Part shown: positions 53,343 through 61,543 of the stretch, one piece after another | Layout of the letters: each line of letters opens with the position of its first letter | Position numbering within the stretch: the first letter of the stretch is position 1 | Source: Scatomorpha stercorigallinarum | GTDB lineage: Bacteria > Bacillota > Clostridia > Oscillospirales > Oscillospiraceae | Direction of reading: 5' to 3' | DNA: 64,000 nucleotides | Assembly (NCBI GenBank): GCA_944387865.1 | Contig: CALXGN010000002.1 | Location: forward strand, 1 to 64,000 | Translations under genes and position numbers: made by a program | The notes under the pieces: generated by a model | Seen by the model: the letters and a program-made list of their open reading frames with translations, nothing else | What the model was told of the DNA's origin: nothing | Database searches by the model: none

Positions 53343-54515
53343 ATGGACTACAACGCCGCCGCGCTGAAAATGCACAGCGAGCACCGCGGAAAGATCGAGA
53401 TAAGGGGCAAGGTGGCCGTGAAAACGCGCGACGACCTCTCCACCGCCTACACCCCCGGCGTGGCCGAGCCCTGCCGGCGCATCGCCGCCGACCCCGCCGC
53501 CGCCTGGGAGTACACGGCGAAGGGCAACATGGTGGCCGTGGTGACGGACGGCTCCGCCGTGCTGGGCCTGGGCGACATCGGGCCGCTGGCCGCGCTGCCG
53601 GTGATGGAGGGCAAGGCGCTGCTCTTCAAGGAGTTCGGCGGCGTGGACGCCGTGCCCCTCTGCCTCGACGTACACACGCCGGAGGGGATCGTCGCCGCCG
53701 TGAAGGCCATCGCCCCCGCCTTCGGCGGCATCAACCTGGAGGACATCGCCGCGCCCAAGTGCTTCGAGATCGAGCAGGCGCTGGAGCGCGAGCTGGAGAT
53801 ACCCGTTTTTCACGACGACCAGCACGGCACGGCCATCGTCGTCGCCGCCGCGCTGAAAAACGCCCTCAAGGTGGCGGGCAAGACGCTGGAGGGCTCGCGC
53901 ATCGTCCTCAACGGGCCGGGCGCTGCCGGCACGGCCATCACCAACATGCTGCTGGCCCTGGGCGCGCGGGACATCACCGTCTGCGACCGCCGGGGGGCCA
54001 TCTACGCCGGGCGCGAGGGCCTGACGCCGCACAAGGCCGCGCTGGCCGCGCGCACCAACCCGCGGCATCTCAGCGGCGCGCTGCCGGAGGCGCTGCGCGG
54101 GGCGGACGTGTTCATCGGCGTCTCCTCCGGCGGCCTGCTGCGCGGGGAGGACCTGCGGGCGATGGCGGAGCGCAGCGTGGTGTTCGCCATGGCCAACCCG
54201 ACGCCGGAGGTGCCCTATGAAGAGGCCGCCGCGGCGGGCGTGTGCGTCATCGGCACGGGGCGCAGCGACTATCCCAACCAGATAAACAACGTGCTGGCCT
54301 TCCCCGGCGTGTTCCGCGGCGCGCTCTCCGTCCGCGCGCGGGACATCAACACGGCCATGAAGGCCGCGGCGGTGGACGCGCTGGCGTCCCTTGCGGAGTC
54401 CGACGGGCTCTCGCCGCAGCACATCATCCCGGACGCCTTTGACAGCCGGGCGGCGGAGGCCGTCTCCGCCGCCGTGGCCGCCGCGGCCAGAGAGAGCGGG
54501 GCGGCGCGGCTGTGA
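53343..54515 (+). CDS. Malic enzyme (NAD(P)-dependent malate dehydrogenase, decarboxylating)
   Basis: A 390-residue short malic enzyme, malate to pyruvate and CO2. TAYTPGVAEPCR (catalytic Tyr), VVTDGSAVLGLGDIGP (with the next-strand Lys region), FHDDQHGTAIV (metal ligands), NGPGAAGTAITNML (Rossmann), and AMANPTPEV are diagnostic. Start ATG at 53343 has AAGGAG 9 nt before it; ATG at 53334 touches the RBS. Grouped with both fumarase subunits, giving a fumarate-malate-pyruvate segment. Confidence 0.93.
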   Translation: MDYNAAALKMHSEHRGKIEIRGKVAVKTRDDLSTAYTPGVAEPCRRIAADPAAAWEYTAKGNMVAVVTDGSAVLGLGDIGPLAALPVMEGKALLFKEFGGVDAVPLCLDVHTPEGIVAAVKAIAPAFGGINLEDIAAPKCFEIEQALERELEIPVFHDDQHGTAIVVAAALKNALKVAGKTLEGSRIVLNGPGAAGTAITNMLLALGARDITVCDRRGAIYAGREGLTPHKAALAARTNPRHLSGALPEALRGADVFIGVSSGGLLRGEDLRAMAERSVVFAMANPTPEVPYEEAAAAGVCVIGTGRSDYPNQINNVLAFPGVFRGALSVRARDINTAMKAAAVDALASLAESDGLSPQHIIPDAFDSRAAEAVSAAVAAAARESGAARL

Positions 54516-55354
54516 GGGAGCTGGGCGTAGACAGGATAACGGCCGCCGTGGAGCGGCTGTGCGTGGAGGCCAACCGCTTCCTGCCGCCGGAGGCCGAGCG
54601 GGCGCTGTGCGCGGCGGCGGAGAGCGAGCCCTGGCCGCCCGCGCGGGAGATACTGCGCGACCTGGAGCGCAACCTGGACGCGGCGCGCTCGACGCCGCTG
54701 CCCATCTGCCAGGACACGGGGCTCGTCACCGTCTATCTCGAGCTGGGGCAGGACGTGCACCTTACGGGCGGGGACCTGGATGAAGCCGTGCAGGAGGGCG
54801 TCCGCCGCGGGTACGAGGCCGGGCACCTGCGCAAGAGCGTGGTGCGCGACCCGCTGCGGCGCGTCAACACCGGGGACAACACGCCCTGCACGCTGCGCGT
54901 GCGCATCAGGCCGGGCGAGGGCGTGAAGATCACCGTCTCGCCCAAGGGCGCGGGCAGCGAGAACATGTGCCGCGTGAAGATGCTCACCCCCGCGCAGGGG
55001 GAGGCGGGCGTGAAGGACTTCGTGCTGGACACGGTGCTCTCCGCCGGCGGCAACCCCTGCCCGCCCACGGTGGTGGGCGTGGGCATCGGCGGCGGCTTCG
55101 ACAGTGTGGCCGCCATCGCCCGCGAGGCGCTGCTGCGGCCCCTCGGCGAGAGCAGCGCCGACCCCTACTACGCCGGCATGGAGCGCGAGCTCCTGGAGCG
55201 CATCAACGCCTCCGGCATCGGGCCGCAGGGGCTGGGCGGGCGCACGACGGCCCTGGCCGTGCACGTCCTGGCGCGGCCCACGCACATCGCCATGCTGCCG
55301 GCGGCAGTCTGTATCTGCTGCCACGCGGCGCGGCACGCGGAGGTGGAACTGTGA
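54512..55354 (+). CDS. Class I fumarate hydratase, alpha subunit
   Basis: A 280-residue iron-sulfur hydro-lyase N-terminal subunit. Cluster cysteines appear in PICQDTG, GGNPCPPT and ICCHAARH. Also KSVVRDPLRRVNTGDNTP and SPKGAGSENMCRVKML. With the beta subunit it interconverts fumarate and malate (or tartrate in related enzymes). Start GTG at 54512 overlaps the malic enzyme stop. Oxygen-sensitive type, usual in anaerobes. Confidence 0.92.
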   Translation: MRELGVDRITAAVERLCVEANRFLPPEAERALCAAAESEPWPPAREILRDLERNLDAARSTPLPICQDTGLVTVYLELGQDVHLTGGDLDEAVQEGVRRGYEAGHLRKSVVRDPLRRVNTGDNTPCTLRVRIRPGEGVKITVSPKGAGSENMCRVKMLTPAQGEAGVKDFVLDTVLSAGGNPCPPTVVGVGIGGGFDSVAAIAREALLRPLGESSADPYYAGMERELLERINASGIGPQGLGGRTTALAVHVLARPTHIAMLPAAVCICCHAARHAEVEL

Positions 55355-55968
55355 GCGATATCATACGCATCAGCGCGCCGCTGGACGCGGAAACGGCGCG
55401 TTCGCTGCGCGCCGGGCAGCGCGTGCTGCTCTCCGGCGTTATCTACACGGCGCGGGACGCCGCACACCGGCGGCTCTGCGAGCTGCTCGACGCCGGCGGC
55501 GAGCCGCCCTTCCCCCTTGAGGGGGCGGTCATCTACTACTGCGGGCCGGCGGCGGCCCCGCCGGGGCGGCCCATCGGCGCGGCCGGGCCCACCACCAGCT
55601 ACCGCATGGACGCCTACGCCCCGCGGCTCATCGAGCGCGGCGTGCGCGGCATGATCGGCAAGGGCGAGCGCTCCGCGGCGGTGGCGGAGGCCATGCGCGG
55701 GCACGGGGCGGTATACCTTGCCGCCACGGGCGGCGCGGGCGCGCTGCTCGCCGGCTGCGTGGTGGAGTGCGAGGTCATCGCCTGGGACGACCTGGGCGCG
55801 GAGGCCGTGCGCCGCCTGACCGTGCGCGACATGCCGCTCACCTGCGCGCAGGACGCCGCGGGCGGCGACCTCTACCGCTCAGGACCGGAGGATTATCTCC
55901 AAACTGCGTTTGGATGCAGATGCGCTGCGCGCTGCGCTGACGAGAGGCCCCCGCAAGGGGGCTTCTGA
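55351..55968 (+). CDS. Class I fumarate hydratase, beta subunit, with altered C-terminus
   Basis: A 205-residue C-terminal-domain subunit. GVIYTARDAAHRRL, VIYYCGPAAAPPGRPIGAAG and TSYRMDAYAPRL are family blocks, and IGKGERS holds the conserved Lys/Gly. Family members end soon after the NDLYxxGPExY block, here GGDLYRSGPEDY. The last 20 or so residues (after DY) come from the repeat element at 55945-56388 and its flank, with the stop at 55966-55968 in the repeat. Start GTG at 55351 overlaps alpha; a frame from 54967 is a shadow. Confidence 0.9.
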   Translation: MSDIIRISAPLDAETARSLRAGQRVLLSGVIYTARDAAHRRLCELLDAGGEPPFPLEGAVIYYCGPAAAPPGRPIGAAGPTTSYRMDAYAPRLIERGVRGMIGKGERSAAVAEAMRGHGAVYLAATGGAGALLAGCVVECEVIAWDDLGAEAVRRLTVRDMPLTCAQDAAGGDLYRSGPEDYLQTAFGCRCAARCADERPPQGGF

Positions 55969-56388
55969 GAGATTTCTTTTTGTCTTGTCAAAAAGAAACC
56001 CCTCAGACTCCAAAGAGAAAACCGCTTTGGTGCGAGTCGGCAGGTATAATCTGCCCGTCAGTTCGGGTGGTGACTGGTTTTCGGGTGGTCATCCCGGCAT
56101 CGGATAGCCTTGCTCAACGCCGACCGCGGTTGGCTTCGCTTCGCTCGCGCCGCTAACGGGATGATGATCGGCAGTGCCGCGACCGCAGGGAGCAACGCAC
56201 GGTCGGCGATGCAGAAAACTCATTCACCATTAGGGATGACCACGTTTGACAACTGAAAACCTGTAAAAATACGCAAAAAACGCTCCGGTCTGCACCAGAG
56301 CGCTTTTCTTTGGGGCGCCACTCCCGTTTCTTTGGGCAAGACCAAAGAAATGGGGTGGCACGTGGGTCTTGCAGGGGCCCGCCCCTGC
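55945..56388 (+). repeat. REPIN-like structured repeat, copy 2
   Basis: About 444 bp, matching 3230-3658. Left module: AGGCCCCC-GCAA-GGGGGCTT (55945-55964), then TTTCTTTTTG...CAAAAAGAAA (55973-55998). Right module, inverted: TTTCTTTGG...CCAAAGAAA (56327-56351), then GCAGGGGC-CC-GCCCCTGC (56371-56388). The run 56304-56361 is identical to copy 1. The interior shares the block at 56132-56154 with copy 1 but otherwise differs. Its left end lies within the fumarase beta coding frame. The 0.55 kb from 55969 to 56551 holds no other gene. Confidence 0.85.
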
Positions 56389-56484
56389 TATGCCCGCCGC
56401 CGCTTTGTGGTGGCAGAAAAATGGGGGTTGATTTGGGCAAGGAAGTCCGCTATATTGGGCGGTGGCGGGTGCTGCGGCCTGGGC

Positions 56485-56523
56485 TTGACAGGGGGCAGGC
56501 AATATGATATCTTATAGATATCA
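56485..56523 (+). promoter_or_regulatory. Promoter and overlapping palindromic operator of the ABC exporter
   Basis: TTGACA (56485-56490), 17-nt spacer, TATCTT (56508-56513). The -10 is inside a perfect palindrome TGATATCT-TAT-AGATATCA (56505-56523), an arrangement expected for a repressor site. The regulator is not encoded nearby. Confidence 0.65.
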
Positions 56524-56551
56524 CTTCAACGCCAGATAGGAGACAAACTGT

Positions 56552-57268
56552 ATGTCGAACGACCTCTTGCGGGTGGAACATGTCACCAAGCGCTATGGCA
56601 AGACGGTGGCCAACCGCGATATCAGCTTTTCCGTGGAGGCGGGGCAGACCGCCGTGCTGCTGGGGCCCAACGGCGCCGGCAAGAGCACCATCATCAAGTG
56701 CATCGCCGGGCTTTTGCGCTTTTCGGGCGATATATTCATCGGCGGCGAGCCCAACAAGACGCTGCCGGCCAAGCGGAAGCTGGGATACATACCGGAGATG
56801 CCGGCGGTCTATGAGCTGCTGACCGTGGCCGAGCACCTGGAGTTCGTGCGCCGGGCCTGGCGCATGGAGGACGACGGCTACGGCGAGGAGCTTCTGAAGC
56901 GCCTCGAGCTGGACGACAAAAAGGACAAGCTGGGGCGCGAGCTCTCCAAGGGCATGCAGCAGAAGCTCTCCATCGCCTGCGCCATGGTGCACAGGCCGGA
57001 CGTGCTGATATTCGACGAGCCGCTCGTCGGCCTGGACCCGCACGCGATAAAGGAGCTCAAGGCCATCTTCCGCGAGCTGAGGGAGGAGGGCCGTGCCGTG
57101 CTCATCTCCACGCACATGATCGACAGTGTTGAGGACTACTGGGACGTGGCGCACATCATGATGAACGGCGCCTTCGCCGCCACCAAACACAACACGCCGG
57201 AGGACACCGAGAGCCAGAGCCTCGAGGAGCTGTTCTTCGAGATCACCGAGGGCGGTGAAAAGGCATGA
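56552..57268 (+). CDS. ABC transporter ATP-binding protein
   Basis: A 238-residue ABC ATPase of the export or antibiotic/bacitracin-like type. Walker A GPNGAGKSTI (near 39-48), signature LSKGMQQKLSIA, Walker B LIFDEPLVGLDP, and the H-loop STHMI. It pairs with the permease at 57265, overlapping by 4 nt. Substrate unknown. A palindrome in its promoter suggests control by a dedicated repressor. Confidence 0.92.
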   Translation: MSNDLLRVEHVTKRYGKTVANRDISFSVEAGQTAVLLGPNGAGKSTIIKCIAGLLRFSGDIFIGGEPNKTLPAKRKLGYIPEMPAVYELLTVAEHLEFVRRAWRMEDDGYGEELLKRLELDDKKDKLGRELSKGMQQKLSIACAMVHRPDVLIFDEPLVGLDPHAIKELKAIFRELREEGRAVLISTHMIDSVEDYWDVAHIMMNGAFAATKHNTPEDTESQSLEELFFEITEGGEKA

Positions 57269-58821
57269 GCGCGCTGGCTTATCTGACGCTGACCACGCTG
57301 AAAAACCGCGTCAAGGGCGTGTTCCGTTCGCCGGCGAAGCTGATTTACGCAATCATCGTCGTGGCGCTGCTGGCGCTGGTGGTGTTCGCCGGCGCGATGC
57401 AGGAGGCCGAGGGGGACATGGGCGCGCCCAACGACCAGCTGGGGGCCATCATCGTGGGCTATTTCGCGCTGATGTTCCTGATGACGGTGAATTCCGGCTT
57501 TTCCACGGGCATGAGCATTTTCAAGATGTCCGACGTGAACTTCCTCTTCGCCGGGCCGTTCCGGCCGGTGCGCGTGCTCTTCCACGGCATGCTCAACCAG
57601 ATGGGAACGGCGCTCATCATGGCCACCGTGATACTGTTCCAGTACGGCTGGATGCACGGCAGCTACGGCGTCGGCCTCGGCGGGCTGCTGGCCGTGCTGC
57701 TGGGCTACGGCCTGGCCGTGTTCACCGGGCAGGTGACGGCCATGGCCATCTACTGCCTGAGCTCCGGGCGGCCGCGGGTGCGGCGCGCGCTGCGGGCCGT
57801 CTATGTGCTCGTCGCCGCCGCCTGGGCGCTCTATGTCGCCTTCCGCGCCATGACGGGCGAGGGCGGCGTGCTGGACTCCCTCTGCTCGGCGCTGGTGGAC
57901 CCCGTGGGGCGCTGGTTCCCCGTGGCCGGCTGGCTGGGCACGGCCTGCTATCAGGCGATACTGGGCGGCTGGGGCACGGCGGCCCTGCTGACGGCCGTCT
58001 GGGCCGTTTTCACCGCCGCGCTGATCGTTATCATGGCCCGCGCCGACCAGGACTATTACGAGGACGTTTTGCAGAGCACGGAGACCAGCTTCGCCGCGCA
58101 GGCCGCGGCCAAGGAGGGGCGCATCAGCGAGAGCGCGCCAAAGAACGTCAACGTGGGGAAAACGGGCCTGGGCGGGGGCTTCGGCGCGAGCGCCTTCTAC
58201 TACAAGCACCGCCTGGAGAACCGCCGCAGCCGCAAGTGGCTGCTGAGCGGCATGGAGATCGTATTCGTCATCGTGAACGTGGCCTTCGCCTTTTTCATGA
58301 GGGACACGGGCATTATCGCGCCGCTGGCCTTCGCGGCGTACATGATGTTCTTCTATGTGGCCACCGGGCGGCTGATGAAGGAGATGACCAAGCCCTATGT
58401 CTACCTCGTCCCCGAGCCGCCGACGAAAAAGCTGCTCTGGTGCCTGCGCGAGAGCGCGGCGGGATATGTCACGAGCGCCGTGCTGAGCTTTGCGCCCATG
58501 TGCTTCTTCGTGGACGCGCCAGTGGCGAGCGTGGCCGCGGCGGGGGCGGCGTATTTCTCCTACGCCTACCTCTTTGTCGCCGGCAACCTGGTGACGGAGC
58601 GGGTGTTCGGCTCGATGGCGGTGAAGGCGCTCATATTCCTCTTTTACTTCGTGGTGCTCATCCTCATGGCCGCGCCGGGCATCGCCGCCGCCGTCTTCGC
58701 TGCCATGGCGCTGCCGGAGTGGAGCGCGCTGCTCATACTGGCGCTGGTGAACGCGCTGGTGACGCTGCTGGGCGTTTTCGCCTGCCGCAACATCCTCTCC
58801 TGCGCGGAGCTCAACACCTGA
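57265..58821 (+). CDS. ABC exporter permease (large multi-pass)
   Basis: A 518-residue membrane protein with about eleven to twelve hydrophobic segments, in two parts separated by a cytoplasmic loop (about 255-310). FLFAGPFRPVRVLFHGM and LVPEPPTKKLLW are typical of the family of putative ABC exporters (YthQ/DUF-type) in clostridia. It forms a two-gene exporter with the ATPase in front. The substrate is not identifiable. Confidence 0.82.
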   Translation: MSALAYLTLTTLKNRVKGVFRSPAKLIYAIIVVALLALVVFAGAMQEAEGDMGAPNDQLGAIIVGYFALMFLMTVNSGFSTGMSIFKMSDVNFLFAGPFRPVRVLFHGMLNQMGTALIMATVILFQYGWMHGSYGVGLGGLLAVLLGYGLAVFTGQVTAMAIYCLSSGRPRVRRALRAVYVLVAAAWALYVAFRAMTGEGGVLDSLCSALVDPVGRWFPVAGWLGTACYQAILGGWGTAALLTAVWAVFTAALIVIMARADQDYYEDVLQSTETSFAAQAAAKEGRISESAPKNVNVGKTGLGGGFGASAFYYKHRLENRRSRKWLLSGMEIVFVIVNVAFAFFMRDTGIIAPLAFAAYMMFFYVATGRLMKEMTKPYVYLVPEPPTKKLLWCLRESAAGYVTSAVLSFAPMCFFVDAPVASVAAAGAAYFSYAYLFVAGNLVTERVFGSMAVKALIFLFYFVVLILMAAPGIAAAVFAAMALPEWSALLILALVNALVTLLGVFACRNILSCAELNT

Positions 58822-58849
58822 ACGGGCGGAGGCCGCCCCATACACAGAC

Positions 58850-58879
58850 AAAAACCGGAGCCGACAGGCTCCGGTTTTG
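58850..58879 (+). terminator. Bidirectional terminator
   Basis: AAAACCGGAGCC pairs with GGCTCCGGTTTT around GACA, with A and T runs on the two sides. It separates the exporter (plus) from the convergent membrane gene (minus). Confidence 0.92.
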
Positions 58880-58897
58880 ATCATGCTTTTTGCCGCT

Positions 58898-61540
58898 TCA
58901 GAGCTCCACTTCGAGGGAGGCGAGGGAGACCAGCGCGCCGGGGAGGCACCAGAGGAGGGAATAGGTGAGCAGCGCGCCGCCCGTGGGGGGCAGGCCGAGG
59001 GCGATGGTCAGCACCGTAACCAGCAGCATCCCCACCACGGCGGAGGCGGCGGAGAGGCCGGTGGCGAAGCTGCCAGCGGAATACGCCCGGCGGGCGGCCA
59101 TGGCCACCTCGGCGTAGGAGGAGAGGCCCTCGCGCGAGAGCAGCGCCGCCGGCGGGCACTCGTCCGTGTCCGTCCCCGTGACGCGGTAGCGGTCCTCGAA
59201 GGGCGGGAACTCGAAGCCGTCCGTCGGCAGGCGGAAGCGGCGGCGGATCATCAGCGGGGTGACCAGGAAATCGCGCACGGCGAAGAGCGGCTCACGGCGC
59301 GCGCGCAGCAGGCGGCTGAGCGCCTCCTGCACGGAGGTCATGGGCGTGTATTTGATGGTGAAGATGCCCATCAGCACGCCGTTCACGGCCACGAACACCG
59401 AGCTCTTGCTGGCCAGCTTCTGCGGCAGGCGCACGCTCATCAGGTGCATGAAGCCGGCGCTGCCGCAGAGCACCTCCGAGCCGTTTATCAGCGCGCGCAG
59501 CCCGCCGCCCTCGTGGCAGGCGAAGTCCTCCACGCGCTGCATGGTGCAGCCGTTGCGGCGCATGAGGTCGACAAACAGCTCCGAGAGGCCGCTGCCGGAG
59601 GCGGAGATGATGCTGCCCGCGGCGGCGATGATGCTCTCCGGGCTGGTGCCCTCAAGGATGCGGATGGAGTCGATGCTGACGGTGCTGCGGGGGAAGAGGT
59701 CCGTGTCCGTCACCACGATGTGGGCGGCGCGGCCGATGTCCCGCGCGCCGGCCCAGCCGGCCACGGAGGCTCCCGAGCGGAACACGCGCCGGGCCAGCAG
59801 CGAGAAGGGCAGCGGGCAGGCGATGAGCGCCGCGCAGGGGGCGGACACGCAGGCGAGCGCGGCGAAGATGCGGAAAAAGCGCGTCCAGAGCCCGGTGGCG
59901 GCGGCGGCCAGCAGCGCCAGCAGCAGCGCCGCGCCCAGCAGGAAGGGGGCCAGGGCGCTGTAGGTCCACTCCGCGCTGTCCGGCTCCTCGCAGCGCCAGA
60001 GATAGCCGGCGAGGGGCCGCTTCACGCGGCGGATGACGGTCTCGCCCTCGCTGACGCCGGGGGCGGGGACCAGTATGTCCGGACCCACGGCCAGCACGGC
60101 GGCCTTCAGCGACAGGCGCAGCCCGCGCGAGGTGAGCGACGCGCCCCAGAGGGAGAAGGCCATCGAGAAGGAGGCCGCGGCGCAGAAGGGCAGGCCCCAG
60201 CCGGCCTCGCCCATCAGGTAGGTGACCAGGGCGTCCGCCATCGAGGCCACGCAGGCCACGGACACCAGCGACCAGAGCCCCGCCCGGCGGCGGACCAGGG
60301 ACATGACGCCGGCGGTGAACACGTCCAGGCCCAGCACCACCACCGACAGCTCCATGATGAGGCAGACGAGGGAGGCGGTGCGCAGGTCCGAGCCCAGCGC
60401 GCCGGCGGCGGGCAGGCCCAGGGCCAGCCAGGCCATGACCACGCAGACGCCGAAGGCCAGCCGCGCGCGCAGCTTCAGCGAGTTGGCGCTGCCGGCGTAG
60501 TATTTGGCGGCCTCGTCCGCCGGCATCTCCTCGCCCAGGTCCTCCTCGTCCGTGGGGGCGGAGGCGGGGGATTCGCCGCGCTCGCCGCGGATGCGCAGCA
60601 GCAGCGCGGCCAGCAGGGCCGGCAGGCTGCGGGCGCTTTTGGCGGCGGGGGCGTATTCGCGGCGGTATTCGCCGGCGGAGGCGTATTCGTCGCCGTCCTT
60701 GCCGTCGATGTAGTTGTATTCGCGGTATTCGCGCTCATCAGGGGCGTATGTTTCGTCCCCGGCGCCCTCCGGGCCGGAGGCTTCGCCGGCGTCCTCCGCG
60801 GGGGCGCTGAAGGCGTCCTCGTCGTTATAACGCCCGCCGGCGTAGTCGCGCGAGGCGCGCTCGGCCCAGCGCCGGCTGAGGCGCTCGGCGTCGGCGATGC
60901 GTTCGTTCACGGAGGCGGAGTAGATCTTCACGTCCTCGTCGCCCTCCGGCGCGGCGTGCGCCGGGCGGTAGACCTTCACGTCGCCGTCTTCATCGTCCTC
61001 CGCGCGCACGGCGGCGGCTGCGCCGCGGCGCTGGCCGTAGGGGCGGCCGGCTGCGGGCTCCGGGCCCGGCCTGCCTGTGCGCTCGGCGCGGGGCGTATAT
61101 GTGCGCTCGGGCTCATATGTATCCTCGGCCGCCGGCTCGTATGTGCGCGCGCTCTCGGGCGGCTCCGGGGCGCTCACGGGCTCCGGGGCGGGGGGCTGTT
61201 CCGGCGGGGCGTCCTCTTCGCGGTATGTGTCTTCTGCGGCGGGGCGGGCGGAGCGGTGTTTCTGGCGCTTTTTGCGCCGCGAACGCTCCTTCTGGGCGCG
61301 CTCACGCGGGGGCGGCGGGGGCAGGCCCTCCGTCCCTTCGGCGTCCTCCGCGGTCACGGCCGCGGAGGAGATCGTCTCCCCCAGGGCCTCCATGACTATC
61401 TCGCGCGAGCGGGCCTCCACGCCGCTGGCGGCGGCGGGGGCCTCGCCGTACTCGGCGAGGATGGCGGAGAGGGAGTATTCCGGTGAATCAGGCACGTTTT
61501 TCACGTCGTCCAATGAAATGTCGCTGCCAAGCAAATCCAT
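58898..61540 (-). CDS. Degenerate P1B-type ATPase with long disordered N-terminus
   Basis: An 880-residue protein. Residues 1-350 are acidic, Pro/Ala/Glu-rich and probably disordered, starting with a short EYSLSAILAEYGEA motif. Residues 350-560 hold membrane segments. SAPCAALIACPLPFSLL (566-582) lies where P1B pumps have the CPC metal motif, then the RRVFRSGASV linker, and HIVVTDTDLFP (Asp612) where the DKTGT phosphorylation motif should be. VFVAVNGVLMGIFTI matches the late P1B ATP-binding segment, and two C-terminal membrane segments close the protein. DKTGT and other hinge motifs are lost, so ATP-driven pumping is unlikely. Follows rlmB by 3 nt. Confidence 0.7.
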   Translation of the reverse strand: MDLLGSDISLDDVKNVPDSPEYSLSAILAEYGEAPAAASGVEARSREIVMEALGETISSAAVTAEDAEGTEGLPPPPPRERAQKERSRRKKRQKHRSARPAAEDTYREEDAPPEQPPAPEPVSAPEPPESARTYEPAAEDTYEPERTYTPRAERTGRPGPEPAAGRPYGQRRGAAAAVRAEDDEDGDVKVYRPAHAAPEGDEDVKIYSASVNERIADAERLSRRWAERASRDYAGGRYNDEDAFSAPAEDAGEASGPEGAGDETYAPDEREYREYNYIDGKDGDEYASAGEYRREYAPAAKSARSLPALLAALLLRIRGERGESPASAPTDEEDLGEEMPADEAAKYYAGSANSLKLRARLAFGVCVVMAWLALGLPAAGALGSDLRTASLVCLIMELSVVVLGLDVFTAGVMSLVRRRAGLWSLVSVACVASMADALVTYLMGEAGWGLPFCAAASFSMAFSLWGASLTSRGLRLSLKAAVLAVGPDILVPAPGVSEGETVIRRVKRPLAGYLWRCEEPDSAEWTYSALAPFLLGAALLLALLAAAATGLWTRFFRIFAALACVSAPCAALIACPLPFSLLARRVFRSGASVAGWAGARDIGRAAHIVVTDTDLFPRSTVSIDSIRILEGTSPESIIAAAGSIISASGSGLSELFVDLMRRNGCTMQRVEDFACHEGGGLRALINGSEVLCGSAGFMHLMSVRLPQKLASKSSVFVAVNGVLMGIFTIKYTPMTSVQEALSRLLRARREPLFAVRDFLVTPLMIRRRFRLPTDGFEFPPFEDRYRVTGTDTDECPPAALLSREGLSSYAEVAMAARRAYSAGSFATGLSAASAVVGMLLVTVLTIALGLPPTGGALLTYSLLWCLPGALVSLASLEVEL

Positions 61541-61543
61541 GAC

